Below are positions 13,600 to 29,700 of a stretch of 64,000 nucleotides of DNA, one piece after another. The notes beneath the pieces are model-generated. The model was given only the letters and a program-made list of their open reading frames with translations. It ran no database searches and had not been told where the DNA came from. Origin of the DNA: Spongilla lacustris (lineage: Eukaryota; Porifera; Demospongiae; Spongillida; Spongillidae); NCBI GenBank assembly GCA_949361645.1, contig OX442432.1, positions 3,440,598-3,504,597 of the forward strand, in the 5' to 3' direction. A program made the position numbers and the translations under genes. How positions within the stretch are numbered: the first letter of the stretch is position 1; every line of letters begins with the position of its first letter.

Positions 13600-16110
13600 A
13601 GACATACTAACCATATGTATCTAGATTTACTAACTAGTAATGGTTAAATTATTAAATGTACTTATTATGATTTTAATGATAGTATACCTATTGTGAATAT
13701 CTCAGTGTGGATATAACACTTATGGTTTAACATGGTTTATCATAAACCATTCAATGGTAAATTAAATCCAATGCACTCAGACATACTGACCATATGTATC
13801 TAGATTTACTAACTAGTAATGGTTAAATTATTAAATGGACTTATTATGATTTTAATGATAGTATACCTATTGTGAATATCTCAGTGTGGAAATAACATTT
13901 ATGGTTTAACATGGTTTATCATAAACTATTCAATGGTAAATTAAATTTTATACACTCAGACATACTATCCATATGTATCTAGATTTACTAACTAGTAATG
14001 GTTTAATTATTAAATGGACTTATTATGATTTTAATGATAGTATAACAATTGTGAATATCTCAGTGTGGAAATAACACTTATGGTTTAACATGGTTTATCA
14101 TAAACTATTCAATGGTAAATTAAATCTAATACACTCAGACATACTATCCATATGTATTTAGATTTACTAACTAGTAAAGGTTTAAATATTAAAAGTACTT
14201 ATTATGATTTTAGTGATAGTATACGTATTGTGAATATCTCAGTGTGGAAATAACACTAATGGTTTAACATGGTTTATCATAAACCATTCAATGGTAAATT
14301 AAATCCAATGCACTCAGACATACTAACCATATGTATCTAGATTTACTAACTAGTAACGGTTAAATTATTAAATGTACTTATTATGATTTTAATGATAGTA
14401 TACCTATTGTGAATATCTCAGTGTGGAAATAACACTTATGGTTTAACATGGTTTATCATAAACTATTCAATGGTAAATTAAATCTAATACACTCAGACAT
14501 ACTATCCATATGTATCTAGATTTACTAACTAGTAATGGTTTAATTATTAAATGGACTTATTATGACTTTAGTGATAGTATAACAATTGTGAATATCTCAG
14601 TGTGGAAATAACACTTATGGTTTAACATGGTTTATCATAAACCATTCAATGGTAAATTAAATCCAATGCACTCGGACATACTAACCATATGTATCTAGAT
14701 TTACTAACTAGTAATGGTTAAATTATTAAATGTACTTATTATGATTTTAATGATAGTATACCTATTGTGAATATCTCAGTGTGGAAATAACACTTATGGT
14801 TTAACATGGTTTATCATAAACCATTGAATGGTAAATTAAATCTAATACACTCAGACATACTAACCATATGTATCTAGATTTACTAACTAGTAATGGTTAA
14901 ATTATTAAATGTACTTATTATGATTTTAATGATAGTATACCTATTGTGAATATCTCAGTGTGGATATAACACTTATGGTTTAACATGGTTTATCATAAAC
15001 CATTCAATGGTAAATTAAATCCAATGCACTCAGACATACTGACCATATGTATCTAGATTTACTAACTAGTAATGGTTAAATTATTAAATGGACTTATTAT
15101 GATTTTAATGATAGTATACCTATTGTGAATATCTCAGTGTGGAAATAACATTTATGGTTTAACATGGTTTATCATAAACTATTCAATGGTAAATTAAATT
15201 TTATACACTCAGACATACTATCCATATGTATCTAGATTTACTAACTAGTAATGGTTTAATTATTAAATGGACTTATTATGATTTTAATGATAGTATAACA
15301 ATTGTGAATATCTCAGTGTGGAAATAACACTTATGGTTTAACATGGTTTATCATAAACTATTCAATGGTAAATTAAATCTAATACACTCAGACATACTAT
15401 CCATATGTATTTAGATTTACTAACTAGTAAAGGTTTAAATATTAAAAGTACTTATTATGATTTTAGTGATAGTATACGTATTGTGAATATCTCAGTGTGG
15501 AAATAACACTAATGGTTTAACATGGTTTATCATAAACCATTCAATGGTAAATTAAATCCAATGCACTCAGACATACTAACCATATGTATCTAGATTTACT
15601 AACTAGTAACGGTTAAATTATTAAATGTACTTATTATGATTTTAATGATAGTATACCTATTGTGAATATCTCAGTGTGGAAATAACACTTATGGTTTAAC
15701 ATGGTTTATCATAAACTATTCAATGGTAAATTAAATCTAATACACTCAGACATACTATCCATATGTATCTAGATTTACTAACTAGTAATGGTTTAATTAT
15801 TAAATGGACTTATTATGACTTTAGTGATAGTATAACAATTGTGAATATCTCAGTGTGGAAATAACACTTATGGTTTAACATGGTTTATCATAAACCATTC
15901 AATGGTAAATTAAATCCAATGCACTCGGACATACTAACCATATGTATCTAGATTTACTAACTAGTAATGGTTAAATTATTAAATGTACTTATTATGATTT
16001 TAATGATAGTATACCTATTGTGAATATCTCAGTGTGGAAATAACACTTATGGTTTAACATGGTTTATCATAAACCATTGAATGGTAAATTAAATCTAATA
16101 CACTCAGACA
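13600..16110 (+). repeat. Seven-monomer tandem duplication (1,253 bp)
   Basis: Four rare markers recur at one constant spacing. TATGACTTTA lies at 14,561 and 15,814, CTCGGACATAC at 14,671 and 15,924, TATGTATTTAG at 14,151 and 15,404, and CATACTGACC near 13,785 and 15,038. Every pair is 1,253 bp apart, exactly 7 x 179. No internal indel is needed to align the copies, which suggests a recent unequal exchange. The unit shares ACTGACC, ATTTTATACAC and TAGTAACGG with the six-monomer block at 8.6-10.8 kb. The seven-mer is therefore a longer relative of that block. Confidence 0.9.
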
Positions 16111-18679
16111 TACTAACCATATGTATCTAGATTTACTAACTAGTAATGGTTAAATTATTAAATGTACTTATTATAATTTTAATGATAGTATACCTATTGT
16201 GAATGTCTCAGTGTGGAAATAACACTTATGGTTTAACATGGTTTATCATAAACTATTCAATGGTAAATTAAATCTAATACACTCAGACATACTATCCATA
16301 TGTATCTAGATTTACTAACTAGTAATGGTTTAATTATTAAATGGACTTATTATGATTTTAGTGATAGTATAACAATTGTGAATATCTCTGTGGAAATAAC
16401 ACTTATGGTTTAACATGGTTTATCATAAACCATTCAATGGTAAATTAAATCCAATGCACTCAGACATACTAACCATATGTATCTAGATTTACTAACTAGT
16501 AATGGTTAAATTATTAAATGTACTTATTATGATTTTAATGATAGTATACCTATTGTGAATATCTCAGTGTGGATATAACACTTATGGTTTAACATGGTTT
16601 ATCATAAACTATTGAATGGTAAATTAAATCTAATACACTCAGACATACTATCCATATGTATCTAGATTTACTAACTAGTAATGGTTTAATTATTAAATGT
16701 ACTTATTATGATTTTAATGATAGTATACCTATTATGAATATCTCAGTGTGGAAATAGCACTTATGGTTTAACATGGTTTATTATAAATCATTTAATGGTA
16801 AATAAAATCTAATACACTCAGACATACTATCCATATGTATATAGATTTACTAACTAGTAATGGTTTAATTATTAAATGTACTTATTATGATTTTAATGAT
16901 AGTATAACAATTGTGAATATCTCAGTGTGGAAAAAACACTTATGGTTTAACATGGTTTATCATAAACCATTCAATGGTAAATTAAATCTAATACACTCAG
17001 ACATACTATCCATATGTATCTAGATTAACTAACTAGTAAAGGTTTAATTATTAAATGTACTTATTATGATTTTAATGTTAGTATAACAATTGTGAATATG
17101 TCAGTGTGGAAATAACACTTATGATTTAACATGGTTTATCATAAACCATTCAATGGTAAATTAAATCCAATGCACTCAGACATATTAACCATATGTATCT
17201 AGATTTACTAACTAGTAATGGTTAAATTAAATGGACTTATTATGATTTTAATGATAGTATACATATTGTGAATATCTCAGTGTGGAAATAACACTAATGG
17301 TTTAACATGATTTATCATAAACCATTCAATGGTAAATTAAATCCAATGCACTCAGACATACTATCCATATGTATCTAGATTTACTAACTAGTAATGGTTT
17401 AATTATTAAATGGACTTATTATGATTTTAGTGATAGTATAACAATTGTGAATATCTCTGTGGAAATAACACTTATGGTTTAACATGGTTTATCATAAACC
17501 ATTCAATGGTAAATTAAATCCAATGCACTCAGACATACTAACCATATGTATCTAGATTTACTAACTAGTAATGGTTAAATTATTAAATGTACTTATTATA
17601 ATTTTAATGATAGTATACCTATTGTGAATGTCTCAGTGTGGAAATAACACTTATGGTTTAACACAATTTATCATAAACTATTCAATGGTAAATTAAATCT
17701 AATACACTCAGACATACTATCCATATGTATCTAGATTTACTAACTAGTAATGGTTTAATTATTAAATAGACTTATTATGATTTTAGTGATAGTATAACAA
17801 TTGTGAATATCTCTGTGGAAATAACACTTATGGTTTAACATGGTTTATCATAAACCATTCAATGGTAAATTAAATCCAATGCACTCAGACATACTAACCA
17901 TATGTATCTAGATTTACTAACTAGTAATGGTTAAATTATGAAATGTACTTATTATGATTTTAATGATAGTATACCTATTGTGAATATCTCAGTGTGGATA
18001 TAACACATATGGTTTAACATGGTTTATCATAAACCATTCAATGGTAAATTAAATCCAATGCACTCAGACATACTGACCATATGTATCTAGATTTACTAAC
18101 TAGTAATGGTTAAATTATTAAATGTACTTATTATGATTTTAATGATAGTATACCTATTGTGAATATCTCAGTTTGGATATAACACTTATGGTTTAACATG
18201 GTTTATCATAAACCATTCAATGGTAAATTAAATCTAATACACTTAGACATACTATCCATATGTATCTGGATTTACTAACTAGTAATCGTTTAATTTTTTA
18301 ATGGACTTATTATGATTTTAATGATAGTATACCTATTATGAATATCTCAGTGTGGAAATAGCACTTATGGTTTAACATGGTTTATTATAAATCATTTAAT
18401 GGTAAATTAAATCCAATGCACTCAGACATACTATCCATATGTATCTAGATTTACTAACTAGTAATGGTTAAATTATTAAATGTACTTATTATGATTTTAA
18501 TGATAGTATACCTATTGTGAATATCTCAGTGTGGAAATAACACTTATGGTTTAACATGGTTTATCATAAACGATTGAATGGTAAATTAAATCTAATACAC
18601 TCAGACATACTATCCATATGTATCTAGATTTACTAACTAGTAATGGTTTAATTATTAAATGTACTTATTATGATTTTAA

Positions 18680-21600
18680 TGATAGTATAACAATTGTGAA
18701 TATCTCAGTGTGGAAATAACACTTATGGTTTAACATGGTTTATCATAAACCATTCAATGGTAAATTAAATCCAATGCACTCAGACATACTAACCATATGT
18801 ATCTAGATTTACTAACTAGTAATGGTTAAATTATTAAATGTTCTTATTATGATTTTAATGATAGTATACCTATTGTGAATATCTCAGTGTGGAAATAACA
18901 CTTATCGTTTAACATGGTTTATCATAAACCATTGAATGGTAAATTAAATCTAATACACTCAGACATACTATCCATATGTATCTAGATTTACTAACTAGTA
19001 ATGGTTTAATTATTAAATGTACTTATTATGATTTTAATGATAGTATAACAATTGTGAATATCTCAGTGTGGAAATAACACTTATGGTTTAACATGGTTTA
19101 TCATAAACCATTCAATGGTAAATTAAATCTAATACACTCAGACATACTATCCATATGTATCTAGATTTACTAACTAGTAATGGTTTAATTATTAAATGTA
19201 CTTATTATGAATTTAGTGATAGTATACGTATTGTGAATATCTCAGTGTGGAAATAACACTTATGGTTTAACATGGTTTATCATAAACCATTCAATGGTAA
19301 ATTAAATCCAATGCACTCAGACATACTAACCATATGTATCTAGATTTACTAACTAGTAATGGTTTAATTATTAAATGGACTTATTATGATTTTAGTGATA
19401 GTATAACAATTGTGAATATCTGTGTGGAAATAACAAATATGGTTTAACATGGTTTATCATAAACCATTCAATTGTAAATTAAATCCAATGCACTCAGACA
19501 TACTAACCATATGTATCTAGATTTACTAACTAGTAATGGTTAAATTATGAAATGTACTTATTATGATTTTAATGATAGTATACCTATTGTGAATATCTCA
19601 GTGTGGATATAACACTTATGGTTTAACATGGTTTATCATAAACCATCTAATGGTAAATTAAATCCAATGCACTCAGACATACTGACCATATGTATCTAGA
19701 TTTACTAACTAGTAATGGTTAAATTATTAAATGGACTTATTATGATTTTAATGATAGTATACCTATTGTGAATATCTCAGTGTGGAAATAACATTTATGG
19801 TTTAACATGGTTTATCATAAACTATTCAATGGTAAATTAAATGTAATACACTCAGACATACTATCCATATGTATCTAGATTTACTAACTAGTAATGGTTT
19901 AATTATTAAATGGACTTATTATGATTTTAATGATAGTATACCTATTGTGAATATCTCAGTGTGGAAATAACACATGGTTTAACATGGTTTATCATAAAAT
20001 ATTCAATGGTAAATTAAATCTAATACACTCAGACATACTATCCATATGTATCTAGATTTACTAACTAGTAATGGTTTAATTATTAAATGGACTTATTATG
20101 ATTTTAGTGATAGTATAACAATTGTGAATATCTCAGTGTGGAAATAACACTTATGGTTTAACATGGTTTATCATAAACCATTCAATGGTAAATTAAATCC
20201 AATGCACTCAGACATACTAACCATATGTATCTAGATTTACTAACTAGTAATGGTTAAATTATTAAATGTACTTATTATGATTTTAATGATAGTATACCTA
20301 TTGTGAATATCACAGTGTGGAAATAACACTTATGGTTTAACATGGTTTATCATAAACTATTGAATGGTAAATTAAATCTAATACACTCAGACATACTATC
20401 CATATGCATCTAGATTTACTAACTAGTAATGGTTAAATTATTAAATGTACTTATTATGATTTTAATGATAGTATACCTATTGTGAATATCTCAGTGTGGA
20501 TATAACACTTATGGTTTAACATGGTTTATCATAAACGATTCAATGGTAAATTAAATCTAATACACTCAGACATACTATCCATATGTATCTGGATTTACTA
20601 ACTAGTAATCGTTTAATTTTTAAATGTACTTATTATGATTTTAATGTTAGTATAACAATTGTGATTATCTCAGTGTGGAGATAACACATGGTATAGCATG
20701 GTTTATCATAATCCATTCAATGGTAAATTAAATCTAATACACTCAGACATACTATCCATATGTATCTGGATTTACTAACTAGTAATCGTTTAATTATTAA
20801 ATGTACTTATTATGATTTTAATGTTAGTATAACAATTGTGATTATCTCAGTGTGGAAATAACACTTATGATTTAACATGGTTTATCATAAACCATTCAAT
20901 GGTAAATTAAATCCAATGCACTCAGACATACTATCCATATGTATCTAGATTTACTAACTAGTAATGGTTAAATTATTAAATGTACTTATTATGATTTTAA
21001 TGATAGTATACCTATTGTGAATATCTCAGTGTGGAAATAACACTTATGGTTTAACATGGTTTATCATAAACCATTGAATGGTAAATTAAATCTAATACAC
21101 TCAGACATACTATCCATATGTATCTAGATTTACTAACTAGTAATGGTTTAATTATTAAATGTACTTATTATGATTTTAATGATAGTATAACAATTGTGAA
21201 TATCTCAGTGTGGAAATAACACTTATGGTTTAACATGGTTTATCATAAACCATTCAATGGTAAATTAAATCCAATGCACTCAGACATACTAACCATATGT
21301 ATCTAGATTTACTAACTAGTAATGGTTAAATTATTAAATGTACTTATTATGATTTTAATGATAGTATACCTATTGTGAATATCTCTGTGGATATAACACT
21401 TATGGTTTAACATGGTTTATCATAAACTATTGAATGGTAAATTAAATCTAATACACTCAGACATACTATCCTTATGCATCTAGATTTACTAACTAGTAAT
21501 GGTTAAATTATTAAATGTACTTATTATGATTTTAATGATAGCATACCTATTGTGAATATCTCAGTGTGGATATAACACTTATGGTTTAACATGGTTTATC

Positions 21601-23300
21601 ATAAACCATTCAATGGTAAATTAAATCTAATACTCTTAGACATACTATCCATATGTATCTGGATTTACTAACTAGTAATCGTTTAATAATTAAATGTACT
21701 TATTATGATTTTAATGTTAGTATAACATCTGTGAATATCTCAGTGTGGAAATAACACTTATGATTTAACATGGTTTATCATAAACCATTCAATGGTAAAT
21801 TAAATCCAATGCACTCAGACATACTAACCATATGTATCTAGATTTACTAACTAGTAATGGTTTAATTATTAAATGTACTTATTATGATTTTAATGATAGT
21901 ATAACAATTGTGAATATCTCAGTGTGGAAATAACACTTATGGTTTAACATGGTTTATCATAAACCATTCAATGGTAAATTAAATCTAATACACTCAGACA
22001 TACTATCCATATGTATCTAGATTTACTAACTAGTAAAGGTTTAAATATTAAAAGTACTTATTATGATTTTAGTGATAGTATACGTATTGTGAATATCTCA
22101 GTGTGGAAATAACACTTATGGTTTAACATGGTTTATCATAAACCATTCAATGGTAAATTAAATCCAATGCACTCAGACATACTAACCATATGTATCTAGA
22201 TTTACTAACTAGTAATGGTTAAATTATTAAATGTACTTATTATGATTTTAATGATAGAATACCTATTGTGAATATCTCAGTGTGGAAATAACACTTATGG
22301 TTTAACATGGTTTATCATAAACCATTCAATGGTAAATTAAATCTAATACACTCAGACATACTATCCATATGTATCTGGATTCACTAACTAGTAATCGTTT
22401 AATTATTAAATGTACTTATTATGATTTTAATGTTAGTATAACAATTGTGAATATCTCAGTGTGGAAATAACACTTATGATTTAACATGGTTTATCATAAA
22501 CCATTCAATTGTAAATTAAATCCAATGAACTCAGACATACTAACCATATGTATCTAGATTTACTAACTAGTAATGGTTAAATTAAATGGACTTATTATGA
22601 TTTTAATGATAGTATACCTATTGTCAGTGTGGAAATAACACTAATGGTTTAACATGGTTTATCATAAACCATTCAATGGTAAATTAAATCCAATGCACTC
22701 AGACATACTAGCCATATGTATCTAGATTTACTAACTAGTAATGGTTAAATTATTAAATGGACTTATTATGATTTTAATGATAGTATACCTATTGTGAATA
22801 TCTCAGTGTGGAAATAACATTTATGGTTTAACATGGTTTATCATAAACTATTCAATGGTAAATTAAATTCAATACACTCAGACATACTATCCATATGTAT
22901 CTAGATTTACTAACTAGTAATGGTTTAATTATTGAATGGACTTATTATGATTTTAATGATAGTATAACAATTGTGAATATCTCAGTGTGGAAATAACACT
23001 TATGGTTTAACATGGTTTATCATAAACCATTGAATGGTAAATTAAATCTAATACACTCAGACATACTATCCATATGTATCTAGATTTACTAACTAGTAAT
23101 GGTTTAATTATTAAATGTACTTATTATGATTTTAATGATAGTATAACAATTGTGAATATCTCAGTGTGGAAATAACACTTATGGTTTAACATGGTTTATC
23201 ATAAACCATTCAATGGTAAATTAAATCCAATGCACTCAGACATACTAACCATATGTATCTAGATTTACTAACTAGTAATGGTTAAATTATTAAATGTACT
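18680..23300 (+). repeat. Multi-kb higher-order block, copy 3
   Basis: From 18,680 the sequence matches 1,700 onward almost base for base, at offset 16,980. Shared features include CTTATCGTTTAAC at 18,901 and TATGAATTTAG near 19,207. One monomer is missing near 19,870-19,990. The match then resumes at offset 16,799 through ATCACAGTG, GAGATAACACATGGTATAGC (near 20,678), AGCATACC at 21,540 and ATACTCTT at 21,630. It then jumps nine monomers and follows copy 1 from about 7,020 to 8,110. Differences I noted include AACAAATATGG against AACACTTATGG near 19,434 and ATGTAATAC against ATCTAATAC near 19,842. Confidence 0.87.
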
Positions 23301-23334
23301 TATTATGATTTTAATGATAGTATACCTATTGTGA

Positions 23335-24900
23335 ATATCTCTGTGGATATAACACTTATGGTTTAACATGGTTTATCATAAACTATTGAATGGTAAATTA
23401 AATCTAATACACTCAGACATACTATCCATATGCATCTAGATTTACTAACTAGTAATGGTTAAATTATTAAATGTACTTATTATGATTTTAATGATAGCAT
23501 ACCTATTGTGAATATCTCAGTGTGGATATAACACTTATGGTTTAACATGGTTTATCATAAACCATTCAATGGTAAATTAAATCTAATATTCTTAGACATA
23601 CTATCCATATGTATCTGGATTTACTAACTAGTAATCGTTTAATTATTAAATGTACTTATTATGATTTTAATGTTAGTATAACATCTGTGAATATCTCAGT
23701 GTGGAAATAACACTTATGATTTAACATGGTTTATCATAAACCATTCAATGGTAAATTAAATCCAATGCACTCAGACATACTAACCATATGTATCTAGATT
23801 TACTAACTAGTAAAGGTTTAAATATTAAAAGTACTTATTATGATTATAGTGATAGTATACGTATTGTGAATATCTCAGTGTGGAAATAACACTTATGGTT
23901 TAACATGGTTTATCATAAACCATTTAATGGTAAATTAAATCCAATGCACTCAGACATACTAACCATATGTATCTAGATTTACTAACTAGTAATGGTTAAA
24001 TTATTAAATGTACTTATTATGATTTTAATGATAGTATACCTATTGTGAATATCTCAGTGTGGAAATAACACTTATGGTTTAACATGGTTTATCATAAACC
24101 ATTCAATGGTAAATTAAATCTAATACACTCAGACATACTATCCATATGTATCTAGATTTACTAACTAGTAATGGTTTAATTATTAAATGTACTTATTATG
24201 ATTTTAGTGATAGTATACGTATTGTGAATAACTCAGTGTGGAAATAACACTTATGGTTTAACATGGTTTATCATAAACCATTCAATGGTAAATTAAATCC
24301 AATGCACTCAGACATACTAACCATACGTATCTAGATTTACTAACTAGTAATGGTTAAATTATTAAATGTACTTATTATGATTTTAATGATAGTATACCTA
24401 TTGTGAATTTCTCAGTGTGGAAATAACACATATGGTTTAACATGGTTTATCATAAACTATTGAATGGTAAATTAAATCTAATACACTCAGACATACTATC
24501 CATATGCATCTAGATTTACTAACTAGTAATGGTTAAATTATTAAATGTACTTATTATGATTTTAATGATAGTATACCTATTGTGAATATCTCAGTGTGGA
24601 TATAACACTTATGGTTTAACATGGTTTATCATAAACGATTCAATGGTAAATTAAATCTAATACACTCAGACATACTATCCACATGTATCTGGATTTACTA
24701 ACTAGTAATCGTTTAATTTTTAAATGTACTTATTATGATTTTAATGTTAGTATAACAATTGTGATTATCTCAGTGTGGAGATAACACATGGTATAACATG
24801 GTTTATCATAAACCATTCAATGATAAATTAAATCTAATACACTCAGACATACTATCCATATGTATCTAGATTTACTAACTACTAAAGGTTTAAATATTAA
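23335..24900 (+). repeat. Partial, rearranged fourth copy of the multi-kb block
   Basis: Markers of the block recur a further time, immediately after copy 3. CTCTGTGGATATAAC lies near 23,338, AGCATACC at 23,496 (1,956 bp after its copy-3 position, about 11 monomers), a CTTAGACATAC variant near 23,592 and AACATCTGTG near 23,690. After these come AAACGATTC near 24,636 and GAGATAACACATGG near 24,778, which precede AGCATACC in the other copies. The order is therefore rearranged, or two partial copies are joined. Boundaries are uncertain. Confidence 0.65.
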
Positions 24901-26789
24901 AAGTACTTATTATGATTATAGTGATAGTATACGTATTGTGAATATCTCAGTGTGGAAATAACACTTATGGTTTAACATGGTTTATCATAAACCATTCAAT
25001 GGTAAATTAAATCCAATGCACTCAGACATACTAACCATATGTATCTAGATTTACTAACTAGTAATGGTTAAATTATTAAATGTACTTATTATGATTTTAA
25101 TGATAGTATACCTATTGTGAATATCTCAGTGTGGAAATAACACTTATGGTTTAACATGGTTTATCATAAACCATTCAATGGTGAATTAAATCTAATACAC
25201 TCAGACATACTGTCCATATGTATCTAGATTTACTAACTAGTAATGGTTTAATTATTAAATGTACTTATTATGATTTTAGTGATAGTATACGTATTGTGAA
25301 TAACTCAGTGTGGAAATAACACTTATGGTTTAACATGGTTTATCATAAACCATTCAATGGTAAATAAAATCCAATGCACTCAGACATACTAACCATATGT
25401 ATCTAGATTAACTAACTAGTAATGGTTAAATTATTAAATGTACTTATTATGATTTTAATGATAGTATACCTATTGTGAATATCTCAGTGTGGAAATAACA
25501 CTTATGGTTTAACATGGTTTATCATAAACCATTCAATGGTAAATTAAATCTAATACACTTAGACATTCTATCCATATGTATCTGGATTTACTAACTAGTA
25601 ATCGTTTAATTATTAAATGTACTTATTATGATTTTAATGTTAGTATAACAATTGTGAATATCTCAGTGTGCAAATAACTCTTATGATTTAACATGGTTTA
25701 TCATAAACCATTCAATGGTAAATTAAATCCAATGCACTCAGACATACTAACCATATGTATCTAGATTTACTAACTAGTAATGGTTAAATTTTTTAATGGA
25801 CTTATTATGATTTTAATGATAGTATACCTATTATGAATATCTCAGTGTGGAAATAGCACTTATGGTTTAACATGGTTTATTATAAATCATTTAATGGTAA
25901 ATAAAATCTAATACACTCAGACATACTAACCATATGTATATAGATTTACTAACTAGTAATGGTTTAATTATTAAATGTACTTATTATGATTTTAATGATA
26001 GTATACCTATTGTGAATATCTCAGTGTGGAAATAACACTTATGGTTTCACATGGTTTATCGTAAACTATTCAATGGTAAATTAAATCTAATACACTCAGA
26101 CATACTATCCATATGTATCTGGATTTACTAACTAGTAATCGTTTAATTATTAAATGTACTTATTATGATTTTAATGTTAGTATAACTATTGTGAATATCT
26201 CAGTGTGGAAATAACACTTATGGTTTAACATGGTTTATCATAAACCATTCAATGGTAAATTAAATCCAATGCACTCAGACATACTATCCATATGTATCTA
26301 GATTTACTAACTAGTAATGGTTTAATTATTAAATGTACTTATTATGATTTTAATGATAGTATAACAATTGTGAATATCTCAGTGTGGAAATAACACTTAT
26401 GGTTTAACATGGTTTATCATAAACCATTCAATGGTAAATTAAATCTAATACACTCAGACATACTATCCATATGTATCTGGATTTACTAACTAGTAATCGT
26501 TTAATTTTTAAATGTACTTATTATGATTGTAATGTTAGTATAACAATTGTGATTATCTCAGTGTGGAGATAACACATGGTATAACATGGTTTATGATAAT
26601 CCATTCAATGGTAAATTAAATCTAATACACTCAGACATACTATCCATATGTATCTAGATTTACTAACTAGTAATGGTTTAATTATTAAATGGACTTATTA
26701 TGATTTTAATGATAGTATACCTATTGTGAATATCTCAGTGTGGAAATAACACTTATGGTTTAACATGGTTTATCATTAACCATTCAATG

Positions 26790-29700
26790 GTAAATTAAAT
26801 CCAATGCACTCAGACATACTAACCATATGTATCTAGATTTACTAACTAGTAATGGTTAATTTTTTTAATGGACTTATTATGATTTTATTGATAGTATACC
26901 TATTATGAATATCTCAGTGTGGAAATAGCACTTATGGTTTAACATGGTTTATTATAAATCATTTAATGGTAAATAAAATCTAATACACTCAGACATACTA
27001 TCCATATGTATATAGATTTACTAACTAGTAATGGTTTAATTATTAAATGTACTTATTGTGATTTTAATGATAGTATACCTATTGTGAATATCTCAGTGTG
27101 GAAATAACACTTATGGTTTAACATGGTTTATCATAAACCATTCAATGGTAAATTAAATCCAATGCACTCAGACATACTAACCATATGTATCTAGATTTAC
27201 TAACTAGTAATGGTTTTATTATTAAATGGACTTATTATGATTTTAATGATAGTATAACAATTGTGAATATTTCAGTGCGGAAATAACACTTATGGTCTAA
27301 CATGGTTTATCATAAACCATTCAATGGTAAATTAAATCTAATACACTCAGACATACTATCCACATGTATCTAGATTTACTAACTAGTAAAGGTTTAACTA
27401 TTAAAAGTACTTATTATGATTTTAGTGATAGTATACGTATTGTGAATATCTCAGTGTGGAAATAACACTTATGGTTTAACATGGTTTATCATAAACCATT
27501 CAATGGTAAATTAAATCCAATGCACTCAGACATACTAACCATATATATCTAGATTTACTAACTAGTAATGGTTAAATTATTAAATGTACTTATTATGATT
27601 TTAATGATAGTATACCTATTGTGAATATCTCAGTGTGGATATAACACTTATGGTTTAACATGGTTTATCGTAAACTATTGAATGGTAAATTAAATCTAAT
27701 ACACTCAGACATACTATCCATATGCATCTAGATTTACTAACTAGTAATGGTTAAATTATTAAATGTACTTATTATGATTTTAATGATAGTATAACAATTG
27801 TGAATATCTCAGTTTGGAAATAACACTTATGGTTTAACATGGTTTATCATAAACCACTCAATGGTAAATTAAATCTACTACACTCAGACATATTATCCAT
27901 ATGTATCTGGATTTACTAACTAGTAATCGTTTAATTATTAAATGTACTTATTATGATTTTAATGTAAGTATAACAATTGTGAATATCTCAGTGTGGAAAT
28001 AACACTTATGATTTAACATGGTTTATCATAAACCATTCAATGGTAAATTAAATCCAATGCACTCAGACATACTAACCATATGTATCTAGATTTACTAACT
28101 AGTAATGGTTTAATTATTAAATGGACTTATTATGATTTTAATGATAGTATACCTATTGTGAATATCTCAGTGTGGATATAACACTTATGGTTTAACATGG
28201 TTTATCGTAAACTATTGAATGGTAAATTAAATCTAATACACTCAGACATACTATCCATATGTATCTAGATTTACTAACTAGTAATGGTTTAATTATTAAA
28301 TGGACTTATTATGATTTTAGTGATAGTATAACAATTCTGAATATCTCTGTGGAAATAACACTTATGATTTAACATGGTTTATCATAAACCATTCAATGGT
28401 AAATTAAATCCAATGCACTCAGACATGCTAACCATATGTGTCTAGATTTACTAACTAGTAATGGTTAATTTTTTTAATGGACTTATTATGATTTTAATGA
28501 TAGTATACCTATTGTGAATGTCTCAGTGTGGAAATAACACTTATGGTTTAACATGGTTTATCATAAACTATTCAATGATAAATTAAATCTAATACACTCA
28601 GACATACTATCCATATGTATCTAGATTTACTAACTAGTAATGGTTAAATTGTTAAATGTACTTATTATGATTTTAATGATAGTATACCTATTGTGAATAT
28701 CTCAGTGTGGATATAACACTTATGGTTTAACATGATTTATCATAAACCATTCAATGGTAAATTAAATCCAATGCACTCAGACATACTAACCATATGTATC
28801 TAGATTTACTAACTAGTAATGGTTAATTTTTTTAATGGACTTATTATGATTTTATTGATAGTATACCTATTATGAATATCTCAGTGTGGAAATAGCACTT
28901 ATGGTTTAACATGGTTTATTATAAATCATTTAATGGTAAATAAAATCTAATACACTCAGACATACTATCCATATGTATATAGATTTACTAACTAGTAATG
29001 GTTTAATTATTAAATGTACTTATTGTGATTTTAATGATAGTATACCTATTGTGAATATCTCAGTGTGGAAATAACACTTATGGTTTAACATGGTTTATCA
29101 TAAACCATTCAATGGTAAATTAAATCCAATGCACTCAGACATACTAACCATATGTATCTAGATTTACTAACTAGTAATGGTTTTATTATTAAATGGACTT
29201 ATTATGATTTTAATGATAGTATAACAATTGTGAATATTTCAGTGCGGAAATAACACTTATGGTCTAACATGGTTTATCATAAACCATTCAATGGTAAATT
29301 AAATCTAATACACTCAGACATACTATCCATATGTATCTAGATTTACTAACTAGTAAAGGTTTAACTATTAAAAGTACTTATTATGATTTTAGTGATAGTA
29401 TACGTATTGTGAATATCTCAGTGTGGATATAACACTTATGGTTTAACATGGTTTATCATAAACCATTCAATGGTAAATTAAATCCAATGCACTCAGACAT
29501 ACTAACCATATATATCTAGATTTACTAACTAGTAATGGTTAAATTATTAAATGTACTTATTATGATTTTAATGATAGTATACCTATTGTGAATATCTCAG
29601 TGTGGATATAACACTTATGGTTTAACATGGTTTATCGTAAACTATTGAATGGTAAATTAAATCTAATACACTCAGACATACTATCCATATGCATCTAGAT

